Source: Bacillota bacterium (GTDB lineage Bacteria; Bacillota; Clostridia; Lachnospirales; Lachnospiraceae). Taken from it: a stretch of 64,000 bases of DNA. Below the pieces are notes generated by a model that saw only the letters and a program-made list of their open reading frames with translations, was not told the origin of the DNA and made no database searches. The stretch spans positions 248,001 to 312,000 of the forward strand of contig JAEZLH010000027.1 of NCBI GenBank assembly GCA_023435895.1, written 5' to 3'. The translations under genes and the position numbers were made by a program. Shown one piece after another: positions 9,760 through 18,411 of the stretch (positions are counted from its first letter, which is position 1; each line of letters begins with the position of its first letter).

Positions 9760-9912
9760 ATGGGCAATAAGATGAAAAGTACAAAGAACCATAAGAAAGA
9801 GGATGGAACCTTCCATTCGAAAAAGGTGAAGCATGATCCACAGGCTGAAAGTGCAAGAGCAGTATTTGGACTTAAGGATAATAATGATGAGAATAACACT
9901 TATTCAAGATAA
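9760..9912 (+). CDS. Small basic protein of unknown function (50 aa)
   Basis: A 50-codon ORF begins with ATG 7 nt after GGAGG (TATGGAGGTAGTTATG). The product is lysine-rich (MGNKMKSTKNHKKEDGTFHS) with a more polar, acidic end (HDPQAESARAVFGLKDNNDE). It has no membrane segment and no cysteines. Its own ribosome site and isolated position after the thrS terminator argue that it is real. I do not recognise the family with certainty; sequences of this type occur as short conserved proteins in Clostridia. A nucleic-acid-binding or spore-associated role would be speculation. Confidence 0.6.
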   Translation: MGNKMKSTKNHKKEDGTFHSKKVKHDPQAESARAVFGLKDNNDENNTYSR

Positions 9913-10573
9913 GAAGTAATTATTCGAGTGCTAAAAGTCTGGTATACTGCGGTAATAGTTATTTGGTGTAACTTTCTATACATGATTGAAAATCGGAATA
10001 GGAAGAAAAGAACTTTTGACACTCGAAGGATACCGAATCATAATTAAAAGAAAATTATTTATATATTGTAAAAAGGACCTTAGTAATCACGAAAGGATAA
10101 GTTGAATGATCCATCGAGTTATGGATTATGAATCTTGTTTTTACGTAATGCACAATAAGGTTCTTTTTTATGTCCTATAGGGGTGCCTATTATAAGCAAG
10201 AAGAACGGTAATTACGTTCACTTCCGATTCGGAACATGGCATAAGGATTACGATAAATGAATTCCGAATAGTATTTGCACTCGTCGGTATTTAGACTCGC
10301 TCCTTTAGAACGTTTTGTCCGGCTACGAAATGCATCTAAGTGAAAATGTCTTTGCATCGGAAAACATTTGTCATAATCACAACCTCAACTTTGAATGGAA
10401 TTGAGCAATAACGAACGGTAAATTGGCGCAGATATTTTTAGATTTTTAACTAGACACTTTATATACAATGAAATATAATAAGTATGAAATATCAGAATAT
10501 AGCAACAAATAAAGGATATTGTTAAATAATAGCAAATGTATTCGAAAGTACAAATGAAGGAGAGAGTGTCAAT
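9913..10573. other. 660-bp gap before the GGDEF/EAL gene
   Basis: No ORF with a ribosome site is visible. The stretch contains a nested hairpin at 10071-10168 (separate entry) and about 300 bp of mixed sequence with several short inverted repeats. I looked for a c-di-GMP riboswitch ahead of the GGDEF/EAL gene and did not find its conserved core. Confidence 0.5.
10071..10168 (+). ncRNA. Candidate structured RNA or large terminator
   Basis: AAAAGGACCTTA near 10071 can pair with TAAGGTTCTTTTTT near 10160. An inner stem (GATCCAT...ATGGATT) extends with AT-rich pairs. It ends in a T-run, so it could be an intrinsic terminator with a long structured loop or the 3' end of a small RNA. It matches no family that I recognise. 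Confidence 0.35.
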
Positions 10574-12910
10574 TTGACACAGTCGATAAAAATGAATATT
10601 AAAACCAAAGGCATGTTTTTCTCACTGCTTATGATTTTATTGATTTCATTAGTTCTAGGTGGGAGTTTATATTATCAATTTAAATATATATTTGTCGGTG
10701 AAGTGAATAAAGATATTATGAAAGCGGCAGAAGAATCTTCTGTTCAAATTGATAACTATCTGGATCAATTTGTATCACCATTGGTGCTCTTGTCCCAAAA
10801 TGATAATATCTCCACCATGAACTGGGAAAAGCAAAAAGAAATCATATCAGCTCAGATTTATTCCCAGTATCTTGATGTGGCTGTAGTTGATTTAAAAGGT
10901 AAGGCTCATTACCTTGATGAGACAGTTTTGGATTTAAGTGACCGCTCTTATATTCAAAAAGCATTGTCCGGCCGCATCTCATTTTCGGATGTGATTATAA
11001 GTAGAAAAATTTTCAAACCGGTAATTATGGCAGGAGTACCGATTTTTGATGGAACTAAGGTAAAGGGCGTATTAATTGCGCGTTTGAATGTGGATTTCCT
11101 GGCGAAAGCAATACATGGATATAAAGATACCGGCTGGGCATATGTGATCAGCAGAGAAGGGGCAATTATCTCTGAAAGTGAGAAAAGCAAACCGGAAAGC
11201 TCTTATAATCTCTATGAACTTGCCCAAAAAGAGGAAAGCTATCAGGGCTTGGCTAACTTTGTGAAAAGTAGATTTAACCGGGAAGCTGGTTATGGTTCCT
11301 TTATAAATAATAATAAAAAGGCACTTATGGGTTATTCCTCTATCTCGGACTCCGATTGGAGAGTATATGTTGGAACTTATGAGGCGGATGTATTATCCTC
11401 TTTAACAATACTACAAAAAGTAGTAATGGTTATTGTGTTTGTATTAATGTTAATATGGGTAATTATTGCTTGGATTTATGTGGATCGATTTACAAAGCCA
11501 ATTATAGAATTAGCCGAATTGTTTTCAAAAGGGGCAAAAGGAGATCTAACGATACGTTTTTCACGTAAGTCAAAAGATGAAATTGGTCGCTTGGGAAGCA
11601 GCTTTAATCATATGATGGATAAAATCAAAACGTTGACCCAATATGACCCCCTTACAGGACTGTTGAATACTTATGTGCTTGAGAAGGATGTTGAGTCATT
11701 AACTCATAATGAGGTGATTCAAGATTTTTCATTGATTATGGTATCCATTGATAAATTTAGTATGATTAATGATGCCTACAGTTATACGGCGGGTGATGAA
11801 CTACTCCAACGCATAGCGCATCGAATACGTTCCTGCAGTGGCGAAAAACAACAAATGTATCGTTATAAAGGTGATAAGTTTGTTCTACTTTGTAAGGATA
11901 AACATTTTGTTGATGATTCAGAAAAATTTGCAGGGCAGATTTATAGAGAGTTATCAGAAAGTTACCAGATTGGCGGTAAAATTATTCAAATCAGCGTAAG
12001 CCTCGGTGTTTTTATATGGAATGATGCTACTAGAGAGGAAGATCCGATTAATGGTGTCACCCAAGCTAAAAATTATGCGAAATACTTGGGAGGAAATCAA
12101 ATTCAGGTTTTTGATTATAAAATTTACCAGAGCATTCTTGCTATGAAATCAATACAAACGGATATTATGGCAGGGATAGCTCAAAACCAGTTTTATTTGG
12201 TGTACCAGCCACTTTTCGAATTGGGTAATCAAAAACTTGCAGAAGTAGAGGCGTTAATTCGATGGAATCATCCAGAGAAGGGACTATTGTACCCGGACAA
12301 ATTCATTGACCTTGCTGAAACCTCCGGCTCTATTGTTAAAATTGATATGTGGGTATTAGAAACGGCATGCAGACAGCTAAAGGCTTGGAAGGATGAAAAG
12401 CGTTCCAAAGTAACAGTTTCTGTTAACCTTTCGTCCAAGACCTTTGAAACCTCCAACTTTATTGGTGATCTTCTGGATTTGATTCAAACTTACGAGATTG
12501 ATCCTTTACTTCTTCAATTGGAAATTACAGAGAGAATGGTTATAAAAAATGTAGATGAAAGCATTATAAAGCTACAACAGCTTAGAGAGATGGGAATTCG
12601 TGTTGCAATTGATGATTTTGGAATTGGATATTCCTCACTCAGTTATATCGTCAGACTACCCATAGATAGTATAAAGATAGACAAATCCTTTGTTCAAAAC
12701 ATCGGATCAAGCAAAGAGGCAGAAGCGATTGTATCCGCTATTATAAATCTTTGCAAGACCTTAAAACTTAACGTAATTGCAGAAGGAATCGAGAATCAAA
12801 TGGAACTAGATTATCTTCGAACAAATCTTTGTGACATAGGTCAAGGCTATTACTTCTCTAAACCGATTTCCATTCAAGAGATTGAGGCACGTTTTTTACA
12901 AAAATTTTAA
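10574..12910 (+). CDS. Membrane sensor with dCache, HAMP, degenerate GGDEF and EAL domains
   Basis: A 778-residue c-di-GMP signalling protein. Membrane segments at about 13-35 and 276-300 flank an extracellular dCache-like sensor domain. A HAMP linker follows (about 300-352), then a GGDEF-family domain (about 358-520) and an EAL domain (about 530-778). The GGDEF signature reads KGDKF (RYKGDKFVLL), so cyclase activity is unlikely. The EAL half keeps EALIRWNHP, the DDFGIGYSSL loop and KIDKSF, consistent with an active phosphodiesterase. The TTG at 10574 is chosen because AAGGAG is 11 nt upstream; ATG at 10592 is the alternative. A terminator follows, so the gene is monocistronic. Confidence 0.92.
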   Translation: MTQSIKMNIKTKGMFFSLLMILLISLVLGGSLYYQFKYIFVGEVNKDIMKAAEESSVQIDNYLDQFVSPLVLLSQNDNISTMNWEKQKEIISAQIYSQYLDVAVVDLKGKAHYLDETVLDLSDRSYIQKALSGRISFSDVIISRKIFKPVIMAGVPIFDGTKVKGVLIARLNVDFLAKAIHGYKDTGWAYVISREGAIISESEKSKPESSYNLYELAQKEESYQGLANFVKSRFNREAGYGSFINNNKKALMGYSSISDSDWRVYVGTYEADVLSSLTILQKVVMVIVFVLMLIWVIIAWIYVDRFTKPIIELAELFSKGAKGDLTIRFSRKSKDEIGRLGSSFNHMMDKIKTLTQYDPLTGLLNTYVLEKDVESLTHNEVIQDFSLIMVSIDKFSMINDAYSYTAGDELLQRIAHRIRSCSGEKQQMYRYKGDKFVLLCKDKHFVDDSEKFAGQIYRELSESYQIGGKIIQISVSLGVFIWNDATREEDPINGVTQAKNYAKYLGGNQIQVFDYKIYQSILAMKSIQTDIMAGIAQNQFYLVYQPLFELGNQKLAEVEALIRWNHPEKGLLYPDKFIDLAETSGSIVKIDMWVLETACRQLKAWKDEKRSKVTVSVNLSSKTFETSNFIGDLLDLIQTYEIDPLLLQLEITERMVIKNVDESIIKLQQLREMGIRVAIDDFGIGYSSLSYIVRLPIDSIKIDKSFVQNIGSSKEAEAIVSAIINLCKTLKLNVIAEGIENQMELDYLRTNLCDIGQGYYFSKPISIQEIEARFLQKF

Positions 12911-12930
12911 ATTTTACTAATCAAATAGAG

Positions 12931-12985
12931 TGCGATAAACAATTTTAACGTAATAGTTTGTTAAATAATTGTTTATCGCATTTTT
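12931..12985 (+). terminator. Terminator of the GGDEF/EAL gene
   Basis: TGCGATAAACAATT (12931-12944) pairs with AATTGTTTATCGCA (12967-12980) and is followed by T5. Confidence 0.9.
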
Positions 12986-13153
12986 GCATCTATTCTGCCA
13001 AACTTTTTTAAAAGTTTTCCCACTTATTAACTCTTGTTTCAGGTAAAGTAGAACTCTTCCTATAGGTTTAGAATTTTCAGTATAAAAAACTTCTAATTTA
13101 AAAATAATATAAAATGATTGATAATAATTCCATGAAGAAATGAGGAAGTGTTC

Positions 13154-14257
13154 ATGCAGAAAAATCAACTGACTGTGAGTGACGTTAACAATAGAACTAG
13201 TGAACGGAATAGTACAAAAGTTAGTAATAATTCGACTTTATCTAAAAATGAAAACAACAGCGAACAAGAAGTCCAAAAAAACAAACAAGACGGATATAGT
13301 AATAAACAAGAGACACAAAGCAATAAACAAGTGACACAAAGTGATAAGCAAGAGACCCAAAGCAATAAACAAGTGGCACGAAGCAATAAGCAAGAGACAC
13401 AAAGTAATAAACATGTGACACAAAGTGATAAACAAGAGACCCAAAGTATTAATCAAAAGACACAAAGTAGTAAACAAGAAAATCAAGGTATTAAACAAGA
13501 AAATCAAAGTGGTAAACAAGTTGGGAAAGTTCAGAATACCGGTAATTCACAAGAGAATGAGGAAAGAGAAAAGGTTGCAAAAGAAAACCAGGATTTAAAG
13601 GATCAAAAAATTAGTGAATATGGTCAGACCCTATTAGAGAACGGAAAGAGAGATCATAAGATACATTTGCTATCAATAATAGGTGAAATAGAGGGGCATG
13701 AATGCCTTCCCCAGCATAATAAAACAACAAAATATGAGCATGTGTTGCCCCAGTTGGCTGCAATTGAGGACAGTACGGATATTGATGGACTCCTAATACT
13801 CATTAATACAGTCGGAGGCGATGTGGAAGCGGGACTTGCAATTGCGGAGATGATAGCTTCCCTTAGCAAACCGACGGTATCCTTAGTTCTCGGCGGATCA
13901 CACTCCATCGGAGTTCCCTTATCGGTGTCGGCGGACTATAGCTATATCGTGCCTTCTGCAACAATGATCATTCATCCTGTTCGAATGAACGGCACAGTAA
14001 TCGGTGTAACCCAGACCTTCGAATATTTTGAAAAAATTCAAGATCGTATTATTAACTTTGTGGTGAATCATTCCAAAGTGGATTATAACAGCTTTCGGAA
14101 TTTAATGTTAGATACCCATCAACTTGCCAAAGATGTGGGTTCTATTTTGGTCGGGGATGAGACTGTTAGAAGGGGCATCATAGATGAAGTGGGAGGAATC
14201 AAAGAAGCATTATCTAAAATTAATGAGATGATTGATAGTAAACTAGCAGAGGAGTAA
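13154..14257 (+). CDS. tepA: TepA-like ClpP-fold serine protease with heptapeptide repeats
   Basis: A 367-residue protein whose C-terminal ~210 residues are a ClpP-class protease of the TepA (translocation-enhancing) type. The nucleophile region is GGSHSIGVPLS, the catalytic-histidine region is MIIHPVRM, and the substrate strand is LINTVGGDVEAGLAIAE. The first ~170 residues are polar and disordered, with ten 7-residue repeats of the form (N/D)KQ(E/V)TQS at residues 50-119. The normal family length is about 230-250, so this N-terminal extension is unusual. The ATG at 13154 has AGGAAG 5 nt upstream. It is followed by a ylzJ-like gene and then ftsK/spoIIIE, as in Bacillus. Confidence 0.88.
   Translation: MQKNQLTVSDVNNRTSERNSTKVSNNSTLSKNENNSEQEVQKNKQDGYSNKQETQSNKQVTQSDKQETQSNKQVARSNKQETQSNKHVTQSDKQETQSINQKTQSSKQENQGIKQENQSGKQVGKVQNTGNSQENEEREKVAKENQDLKDQKISEYGQTLLENGKRDHKIHLLSIIGEIEGHECLPQHNKTTKYEHVLPQLAAIEDSTDIDGLLILINTVGGDVEAGLAIAEMIASLSKPTVSLVLGGSHSIGVPLSVSADYSYIVPSATMIIHPVRMNGTVIGVTQTFEYFEKIQDRIINFVVNHSKVDYNSFRNLMLDTHQLAKDVGSILVGDETVRRGIIDEVGGIKEALSKINEMIDSKLAEE
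13301..13510 (+). repeat. 21-bp coding tandem repeat (10 units) in tepA
   Basis: Ten imperfect 21-bp units encode NKQETQS, NKQVTQS, DKQETQS and related heptads, all within the disordered N-terminus. The unit preserves the reading frame, so copy-number change would alter protein length without a frameshift. Confidence 0.85.
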
Positions 14258-14268
14258 GGAGGCGTCAT

Positions 14269-14520
14269 ATGCTGTATACATCAAGACCGTTAGAACGTAT
14301 TTACGCAGCTCCCAGTGTTTTTGATCATTCAAAACAGGAAAAAGGCAAAGAAGAGAACAAGAGTGAATATCGTGATGTGTTGTTACCAAGCGGTAGATTG
14401 CTGACCAGAAGAGAAGGAGAAAGCTATATCATAGAACGAATTAATTCTACGGATATGCAGGATTATTTAAACGCTTCCTATTCACCTGGGCAAAGCTATA
14501 AAGAAGGAATGGAAGAATAA
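14269..14520 (+). CDS. ylzJ: YlzJ-like protein
   Basis: An 83-residue protein matching the small YlzJ-like family that sits between tepA and the SpoIIIE/FtsK gene in Firmicutes. The N-terminus MLYTSRPLERIY and a central LPSGRLLTRREGESYIIERI segment are typical; the family has no known function. TAAGGAGG is 7 nt before the ATG. The gap to tepA is 11 bp, indicating a two-gene operon. There are no membrane segments or cysteines. Confidence 0.8.
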   Translation: MLYTSRPLERIYAAPSVFDHSKQEKGKEENKSEYRDVLLPSGRLLTRREGESYIIERINSTDMQDYLNASYSPGQSYKEGMEE

Positions 14521-14836
14521 ATAATGCCCTCCTAAGCAGGTACATGTAGAAAGAATGGTTTGATGTTGTCATTCCAAGTTGTCTGATTTGAGATAAAAGC
14601 CTGCTAATAATGAGAAAATGGCAATTTCATAAAGCAAAAGATTATGTACCAAAGATAATAGATCAGTTGTATTCTTTCTAAGCGGTTTTGAGTTTTTTCT
14701 TGCATATCATTTTTATAAAAGGTATAATTACTTGTAAAAGTGTGAAATGTGATTGACATATTATGTAATCATCAGGAAGCGAATTATTACCTGTTATGCA
14801 GAGTGACGAAGCTTGAACGAGGAGGAATAATGCACA
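14521..14836. other. 316-bp intergenic region with the ftsK promoter
   Basis: No ORF is visible. A promoter is placed at 14700-14728 (separate entry). The remainder is AT-rich without clear repeats or terminators. Confidence 0.5.
14700..14728 (+). promoter_or_regulatory. Sigma-A promoter of the ftsK/spoIIIE gene
   Basis: TTGCAT at 14700-14705 and TATAAT at 14723-14728 with a 17-bp spacer, about 100 bp before the coding start. Confidence 0.65.
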
Positions 14837-17404
14837 ATGGCTCCAAACAAGAAAAAGAAGAGAAAAACAGCAGCCCCAAAAAAGGGAGCTAATGCGAAAA
14901 CACAAAACATGATGAAAGAGCAGGGTGCAATCCAGGATGAAATTATTTTGGTAATTGCACTTGTGTTTTCTATATTATTATTTTTAAGTAACATCAATCT
15001 ATGTGGATCTGTAGGGAGAGTAATTAGTGGCTTTCTCTTTGGTATTATTGGAATGGAAGTATATATATTGCCTTTTCTTATATTCTTTTTAACGGCATTT
15101 TATCTTTCTAATTACGGGGATAGTCGTATTGATAGAAAGGTAATTAGTTCAATTGTTTTTTTTATTGCACTGGCTGCATTCATTCAAATGCTCACAAATC
15201 CCGATCCATCTACTAAGATCTTGGACTATTATCACGTGGCTTATCTTAATAAGAATGGCGGAGGTCTGGTTGGAGGTATTATTGCGAAACTTCTTTGCAG
15301 TCTAGTGGATGAGGTTGCAACTTATATCATACTATTAGCGTTAATGACAATTTCTTTTACCCTTGTAACTGGCAAAACCGTATTTACCGTGGTCGCAAAT
15401 AAAAGCAAAGATTCCATTAAAGAGCGAATGGAATACCAAAGAATGATGAAAGAAGAGCGTGCTTCTCAAGCGGAATTCACTGTCTTGGACGGAGGAGTAA
15501 TCAGAAGACCAGCAAAAACTTTTGTGATTAAAGAAACAACACCTACGGTATTAAAGAATTCTGGTAAGATAAATTCAGTAGAGCTAGATAAAAAGAAAGC
15601 GAAATCAACAAAGGAATTACTTGAGCCAGAGTTGCCCGAGCTTAATTTAACGGGACTATTTGACGAGGATTATGAAGAGGATAATTCAAAAGAGAGCATA
15701 TTAACTTATGAAGATGAACTGAAACGCAAATTCGGACATGTAGAACCTATCATGGAAGAAAAATATGAGAGGGAAGAATCTCATCAGACAGCTGTAGAAG
15801 AAATTCATACATATGTAGAAGCACCGATGGATAAAACGCCGGCACAATCCACGAAGCAAAAGAATGATAAGAATGTTGAGGATTCTACGGATGTAGATTC
15901 TTTCAAATTTTCTTCTGTTGATAAAATAGCGGAATATACATTTCCGCCCTACCATCTTCTGTCCGCCCCGAAGAATAAGCCTCATAAAGGGCAGGGTTCG
16001 GAACGGGATTTAAAAGAGACAGCGATGAAGCTTCAGACAACGCTTGACAGCTTTGGAGTACATGTAACCATAACCAATGTGAGCGTAGGACCCGCGGTAA
16101 CCCGATATGAATTACAGCCGGAGCAAGGAGTTAAAGTTAGCAAGATTACGAGCCTCGCTGATGACATTAAATTAAATCTTGCGGCTTCCGATGTAAGAAT
16201 AGAAGCTCCGATTCCCGGAAAAGCTGCGGTAGGCATCGAAGTACCCAATAAGGAAAACTCCATGGTTACCTTTAGAGAATTGATTGAAACAAAGGAATTC
16301 GAGAATAATTCCTCGAATCTTGCTTTTGCTGTGGGAAAGGATATTGGCGGACAAACCATTATAACGGATATAGCAAAGATGCCTCACTTATTGATAGCAG
16401 GTGCTACGGGGTCGGGTAAATCCGTATGTATTAATACATTGATTATGAGTCTGTTATATAAGGCCAATCCCTCTGATGTACGACTAATTATGATTGATCC
16501 CAAAGTAGTAGAGTTAAATATCTATAATGGAATACCGCATCTTCTGATTCCGGTTGTAACGGATCCCAAAAAAGCCTCTGCTGCACTGAACTGGGCGGTA
16601 ATGGAGATGACAGATAGATATAAGAAGTTTGCGGATGTGGGAGCCAGAGATTTAAAGGGATACAATGAGAAAGTTGAAAAAGTAAAAGATCTAAATGACG
16701 AAACCATTCAAAAATTACCACAGATTGTAATTATCATCGATGAGCTTGCAGATCTTATGATGGTTGCACCGGGTGAGGTGGAGGATGCAATATGCCGTTT
16801 GGCGCAGTTAGCCAGAGCGGCAGGAATCCATCTGATTATTGCAACGCAAAGACCTTCTGTTAATGTAATTACGGGGTTGATCAAAGCCAATATACCCTCC
16901 AGAATTGCCTTTGCGGTGTCCTCAGCAATTGATTCCAGAACCATATTAGATGGATCTGGTGCAGAGAAGCTCTTGGGTAAAGGAGATATGCTGTTCTTCC
17001 CGTCCGGTTATCCGAAGCCAATTCGTGTGCAGGGAGCCTTTATCAGCGATAAGGAAGTTGGCTCCGTTGTGGAGTTTTTAAAGAACAACAATAACGAAGC
17101 AGTTTATAGTGATGACGTACATGAGAAGATCAATAACGCAAAAGGCGGAGAACTCTCCTCTTTAAATGGACAAGCAGGAGATGACCGTGACGAGTATTTT
17201 ATGGAAGCCGGAAAGTTTATTATTGATAAGGATAAAGCCTCCATTGGAATGCTTCAACGAGTATATAAAATTGGTTTTAATCGTGCCGCCAGAATTATGG
17301 ATCAATTGTATGAAGCAGGGGTGGTTGGCCCTGAAGAGGGTACAAAGCCAAGAAAGATTCTTATGTCACTAGAACAATTTGAGAATTATCTGGAAGAGAA
17401 TTAA
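14837..17404 (+). CDS. spoIIIE: FtsK/SpoIIIE family DNA translocase
   Basis: An 855-residue septal DNA pump that moves chromosomal DNA through the division or sporulation septum. The N-terminus is basic and leads into about four membrane segments (residues ~35-180). An acidic/polar linker (about 190-370) precedes the motor, which has Walker A GATGSGKS (about 522-529), Walker B-type IIIIDELADLMM, and TQRPSVNVITG and GSGAEKLLGKGDM motifs. The C-terminal gamma winged-helix domain (GFNRAARIMDQLYEAGVVG) recognises KOPS/SRS. GGAGG at 14821-14825 is 11 nt before this ATG; an out-of-frame ATG at 14830 lies closer to it. Whether it serves as FtsK or SpoIIIE cannot be decided from the sequence. Confidence 0.95.
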   Translation: MAPNKKKKRKTAAPKKGANAKTQNMMKEQGAIQDEIILVIALVFSILLFLSNINLCGSVGRVISGFLFGIIGMEVYILPFLIFFLTAFYLSNYGDSRIDRKVISSIVFFIALAAFIQMLTNPDPSTKILDYYHVAYLNKNGGGLVGGIIAKLLCSLVDEVATYIILLALMTISFTLVTGKTVFTVVANKSKDSIKERMEYQRMMKEERASQAEFTVLDGGVIRRPAKTFVIKETTPTVLKNSGKINSVELDKKKAKSTKELLEPELPELNLTGLFDEDYEEDNSKESILTYEDELKRKFGHVEPIMEEKYEREESHQTAVEEIHTYVEAPMDKTPAQSTKQKNDKNVEDSTDVDSFKFSSVDKIAEYTFPPYHLLSAPKNKPHKGQGSERDLKETAMKLQTTLDSFGVHVTITNVSVGPAVTRYELQPEQGVKVSKITSLADDIKLNLAASDVRIEAPIPGKAAVGIEVPNKENSMVTFRELIETKEFENNSSNLAFAVGKDIGGQTIITDIAKMPHLLIAGATGSGKSVCINTLIMSLLYKANPSDVRLIMIDPKVVELNIYNGIPHLLIPVVTDPKKASAALNWAVMEMTDRYKKFADVGARDLKGYNEKVEKVKDLNDETIQKLPQIVIIIDELADLMMVAPGEVEDAICRLAQLARAAGIHLIIATQRPSVNVITGLIKANIPSRIAFAVSSAIDSRTILDGSGAEKLLGKGDMLFFPSGYPKPIRVQGAFISDKEVGSVVEFLKNNNNEAVYSDDVHEKINNAKGGELSSLNGQAGDDRDEYFMEAGKFIIDKDKASIGMLQRVYKIGFNRAARIMDQLYEAGVVGPEEGTKPRKILMSLEQFENYLEEN

Positions 17405-17434
17405 GTGTAAAAATTAACAACAGAAGGTAGCACA

Positions 17435-18304
17435 ATGAACGGAATATTAGTAGTAAATGAATTCTTACATTCAAATAAATTTAATGAAATACACAGTTGG
17501 CTTTTAGAAGCCGGAATAAGACAAAATATCCATATGACATTAAAAACCAATGCCGAGCTATTAATTGATATTAACCAGGGAGTTTCGTCAAAATTGGCTG
17601 ATTTTGTACTCTTTTGGGACAAGGATGTGAGGCTTGCTCAGTACTTGGAGCAGTCGGGCTATCCGGTATTTAATTCCTCAAAAAGTATTGAGCTATGCGA
17701 TGATAAGTCCCTGACTCATCTGGCATTGATGAATAGCAAAATTGCTTTACCTAGAACAATCATCGCACCAAAAACCTTTGATAATATCGGCTATACGAAT
17801 TATGAGTTTCTGGAACAGGTTATTGACATACTTGGTTTTCCGATGGTTTTAAAGGAAGCCTTTGGTTCGTTCGGTCAGCAGGTATATCTTGTTCATGATA
17901 AAGAGGAACTGCTTCATTTAATAAAACAGATTGGCACAAAGCCAATGTTGTTCCAACAATTCATAAAGAGTAGCTTTGGAAGAGATATAAGGCTTCAGGT
18001 TGTGGGTGGGAAAGTTGTGGCAAGTATGTACCGCTATACTGAAAACGGAGATTTTCGTGCGAACTTGACTCTGGGAGGAAAGATGACACAACATACGCCT
18101 ACAAGAGAGCAACAGGAGCTAGCACTCCGATGTTGCGAGCTAATTGGTTTGGATTTTGGCGGCGTTGATATCTTATTTGGGGAAGAGGAGCAACCGATTC
18201 TTTGTGAAGTCAATTCAAATGCACATTTTAAGAATATTTATGATTGTACTGGAGTGAATGCGGCAGATGCAATCATAGAACATATAAAAGCTAAGGTGTA
18301 CTAA
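17435..18304 (+). CDS. RimK-like ATP-grasp ligase (first of a pair)
   Basis: A 289-residue ATP-grasp protein resembling the RimK/LysX group, which forms amide bonds between a carboxylate (via acyl-phosphate) and an amino group. It shows the pre-ATP-grasp start (MNGILVVNEFL), the ATP-binding LGFPMVLKEAFGSFGQQVYLV segment, LFQQFIKSSFGRDIRLQVVGGKVVASMYR and the metal-binding end GGVDILF...CEVNSNAHF (E and N ligands). AAGG precedes the ATG, 30 bp after the translocase stop, so co-transcription is likely. The substrate is unknown. Confidence 0.82.
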   Translation: MNGILVVNEFLHSNKFNEIHSWLLEAGIRQNIHMTLKTNAELLIDINQGVSSKLADFVLFWDKDVRLAQYLEQSGYPVFNSSKSIELCDDKSLTHLALMNSKIALPRTIIAPKTFDNIGYTNYEFLEQVIDILGFPMVLKEAFGSFGQQVYLVHDKEELLHLIKQIGTKPMLFQQFIKSSFGRDIRLQVVGGKVVASMYRYTENGDFRANLTLGGKMTQHTPTREQQELALRCCELIGLDFGGVDILFGEEEQPILCEVNSNAHFKNIYDCTGVNAADAIIEHIKAKVY

Positions 18305-18411
18305 AGTTGATAGAAGATTATTTTCAAATCCAAAATTAATGTCTGCGTTGTTATGGAGATTATGGAACAAAATTGGATATGAAAGAATCTCGTTCAGGAA
18401 TGGAGTTAATT

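Noticed and set aside
9913..10573. Possible c-di-GMP riboswitch before the GGDEF/EAL gene
   Set aside because: The conserved riboswitch core sequences were not found in this gap.
13165..13519. Minus-strand ORFs rich in Leu/Cys/Thr across the tepA repeats
   Set aside because: They are complementary shadows of the 21-bp coding repeats and lack ribosome sites.
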